A DNA stretch of 64,000 nucleotides, taken from positions 372,001 to 436,000 of the forward strand of contig NZ_JAPNLE010000009.1 in the NCBI RefSeq assembly GCF_026627925.1, written 5' to 3'. Position numbers and translations under genes: made by a program. Source of the DNA: Cupriavidus sp. D39 (GTDB lineage: Bacteria; Pseudomonadota; Gammaproteobacteria; Burkholderiales; Burkholderiaceae). This document shows positions 63,190-64,000 of this stretch, in pieces; position 1 is the stretch's first letter, and every line of letters begins with the position of its first letter. The notes under the pieces are model-generated. The model saw only the letters and a list, made by a program, of their open reading frames with translations, searched no databases and had not been told where the DNA came from.

Positions 63190-63383
63190 TTCAGACTTCG
63201 TCGCTTCGGCTGCCAGTCCCATTGTCCCCACGCAAGCACTGCCAAGAATCGCCTCGCCGGCCGGATCGCTCGGCTGACCTTGTAAGCGGCCATGATGCGC
63301 CCGGCCGCTTTCGCAGCAAAGATGGCCTGGCCGATATCACGGCCGGAACTGGTGACTAGTGCCGCCTTGCCGTCAAGTGTTCC
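63186..63383 (-). pseudogene. Short-chain dehydrogenase N-terminal remnant
   Basis: The minus strand reads GTLDGKAALVTSSGRDIGQAI, the Rossmann start of SDR enzymes (TGxxxGIG altered to SSGRDIG), then loses similarity and stops at 63186. Its beginning overlaps the end of the MaoC gene, as in an operon where an SDR followed MaoC. No usable start codon remains and most of the gene is missing. Confidence 0.6.
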
Positions 63384-63840
63384 CGTGTTTCTTCTCCTGA
63401 ATTTGCTTGGGCTTACAAATGGCGACGACTGCGTCGCCCAGAATCTTGGTTTCGCCATACTGGTTGGCGGTCAGGATTTCCACTTTGATACGGCGCTCGC
63501 TGTCGACTTCGAACTTCTCCGTCACGCGCCCGCTGCAGGTGATGCGGTGGCCGAGGTGCGTGATGCCGACAAAGCGCACGCCAAACTGGCGCAGCTGGCG
63601 CTGATCCACCCACAGCGTTAGCAGGCGGCCCAGATAGGCCATCGACAGCATGCCGTGCGCGAACACGTCGGGCATGCCGGCGCGGCGCGCAAAGTCGATA
63701 TCGATATGGATCGCGTTGTGATCGTTCGAGGCGCCGGCAAACAGCGCCAGCGTAGTGCGGTTGATCGGCTCCAGCGTCAGCGGGGGCAGAGTGTCGCCAA
63801 CCTGGACCTGGTCGAAGCTCAGATTGCTCGGATTGCGCAT
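63373..63840 (-). CDS. MaoC-like hydratase/dehydratase
   Basis: 155 aa. Hot-dog fold with the hydratase-2 motif LFAGASNDHNAIHIDIDFARRAGMPDVFAHGMLSMAYLGRLL, containing the catalytic Asp and His. Converts enoyl-CoA to 3-hydroxyacyl-CoA. It directly follows a second MaoC-type gene (14 bases) on the same strand; such pairs form heterodimeric hydratases. Start ATG 63840 gives MRNPSNLSFDQVQVGD. Confidence 0.9.
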   Translation of the reverse strand: MRNPSNLSFDQVQVGDTLPPLTLEPINRTTLALFAGASNDHNAIHIDIDFARRAGMPDVFAHGMLSMAYLGRLLTLWVDQRQLRQFGVRFVGITHLGHRITCSGRVTEKFEVDSERRIKVEILTANQYGETKILGDAVVAICKPKQIQEKKHGNT

Positions 63841-63854
63841 TCGGGTTCTCCGGT

Positions 63855-64000
63855 TCAGCTGTTGCGTTGCACGAGCACGCTGCGTAGGTCGGCTACGAGT
63901 TCGCCGTCCTGGTTGGTCACGCGCGTCTCGCGCACCACGAAGTCCAGCGCGCCGCCTTTCTTCTCGTAGATGTCGGTGATACGCGCTTGCAAGTGCAGCG
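63855..64000 (-). CDS. MaoC/FAS1-type dehydratase domain protein, C-terminal part
   Basis: The last 48 codons are visible, ending YEKKGGALDFVVRETRVTNQ and then DGELVADLRSVLVQRNS before the stop. This is the end of the N-terminal-type MaoC dehydratase (FAS1_DH region) that pairs with the downstream MaoC subunit. The gene continues beyond the right edge. Confidence 0.7.
   Translation of the reverse strand, partial: LHLQARITDIYEKKGGALDFVVRETRVTNQDGELVADLRSVLVQRNS

Overview
The window looks like a chromosome or chromid segment of a Burkholderiaceae beta-proteobacterium, most likely Cupriavidus-like. This is inferred from the high GC, three Bug-type tripartite tricarboxylate receptors, two general porins, trifunctional kinase/ATPase/histidine-kinase proteins and an ActP/DUF485 pair; no rRNA, tRNA or other species marker is present. 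The content is accessory: catabolic operons, each with its own regulator, separated by insertion sequences and their debris. No CRISPR array, tRNA, rRNA or replication origin was seen.

Layout. 0-2 kb: minus-strand molybdenum hydroxylase operon (triheme cytochrome c, IorA-like 2Fe-2S subunit, start of the large subunit). 2-3.4 kb: a 12-copy heptanucleotide repeat, then a frameshifted AraC gene. 3.5-16.5 kb: two very large paralogous sensor proteins (kinase-like, AAA ATPase, helical repeats, GAF, HisKA, HATPase) bracketing an MFS gene and a stand-alone receiver, with a perfect palindrome between receiver and second sensor. 16.7-24.7 kb: porin, then a minus-strand operon of YoaK, XapX, DoxX, Tat-type amidohydrolase, Tat-type alpha/beta hydrolase and isochorismatase-like hydrolase, divergent from a FixJ-type regulator. 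25-34.7 kb: old yellow enzyme, LysR, TetR, acetate-type symporter, two FAD hydroxylases, a VOC protein and two DsbA-like proteins. 34.9-42.8 kb: glutarate hydroxylase (glaH/csiD type) with an FMN 2-hydroxyacid dehydrogenase; its LysR gene is split by a 1637-bp IS and the adjoining MFS gene by a 1464-bp IS4-type element. 43-53.5 kb: a mosaic of small catabolic cassettes (Bug receptor; TauD dioxygenase plus RBBP9-type hydrolase plus AraC; quinone oxidoreductase plus Bug; BKACE plus porin) separated by IS6-like fragments and a repeat in three copies. 54-57.6 kb: zinc-ribbon/cyclase/ATPase/TPR protein. 57.7-62.5 kb: IclR-centred locus (maleylacetate reductase-like, nitronate monooxygenase, Bug, NTF2-like). 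62.7-64 kb: SixA-like phosphatase, SDR remnant, two MaoC-type genes.

The most general observation concerns sequence quality. At least ten genes, and probably eleven, are broken by single-base losses. Nearly all lie in homopolymers, and restoring one base rebuilds a normal protein each time. This points to homopolymer under-calling rather than real pseudogenes, so these genes are best read as probably intact. The two IS insertions are different: their target duplications and perfectly rejoinable reading frames show true disruption of a regulator and a transporter in one locus.

Best candidates for new biology are the paired giant sensors with receiver and palindrome, and the glutarate-hydroxylase locus with an FMN partner instead of the usual FAD oxidase.
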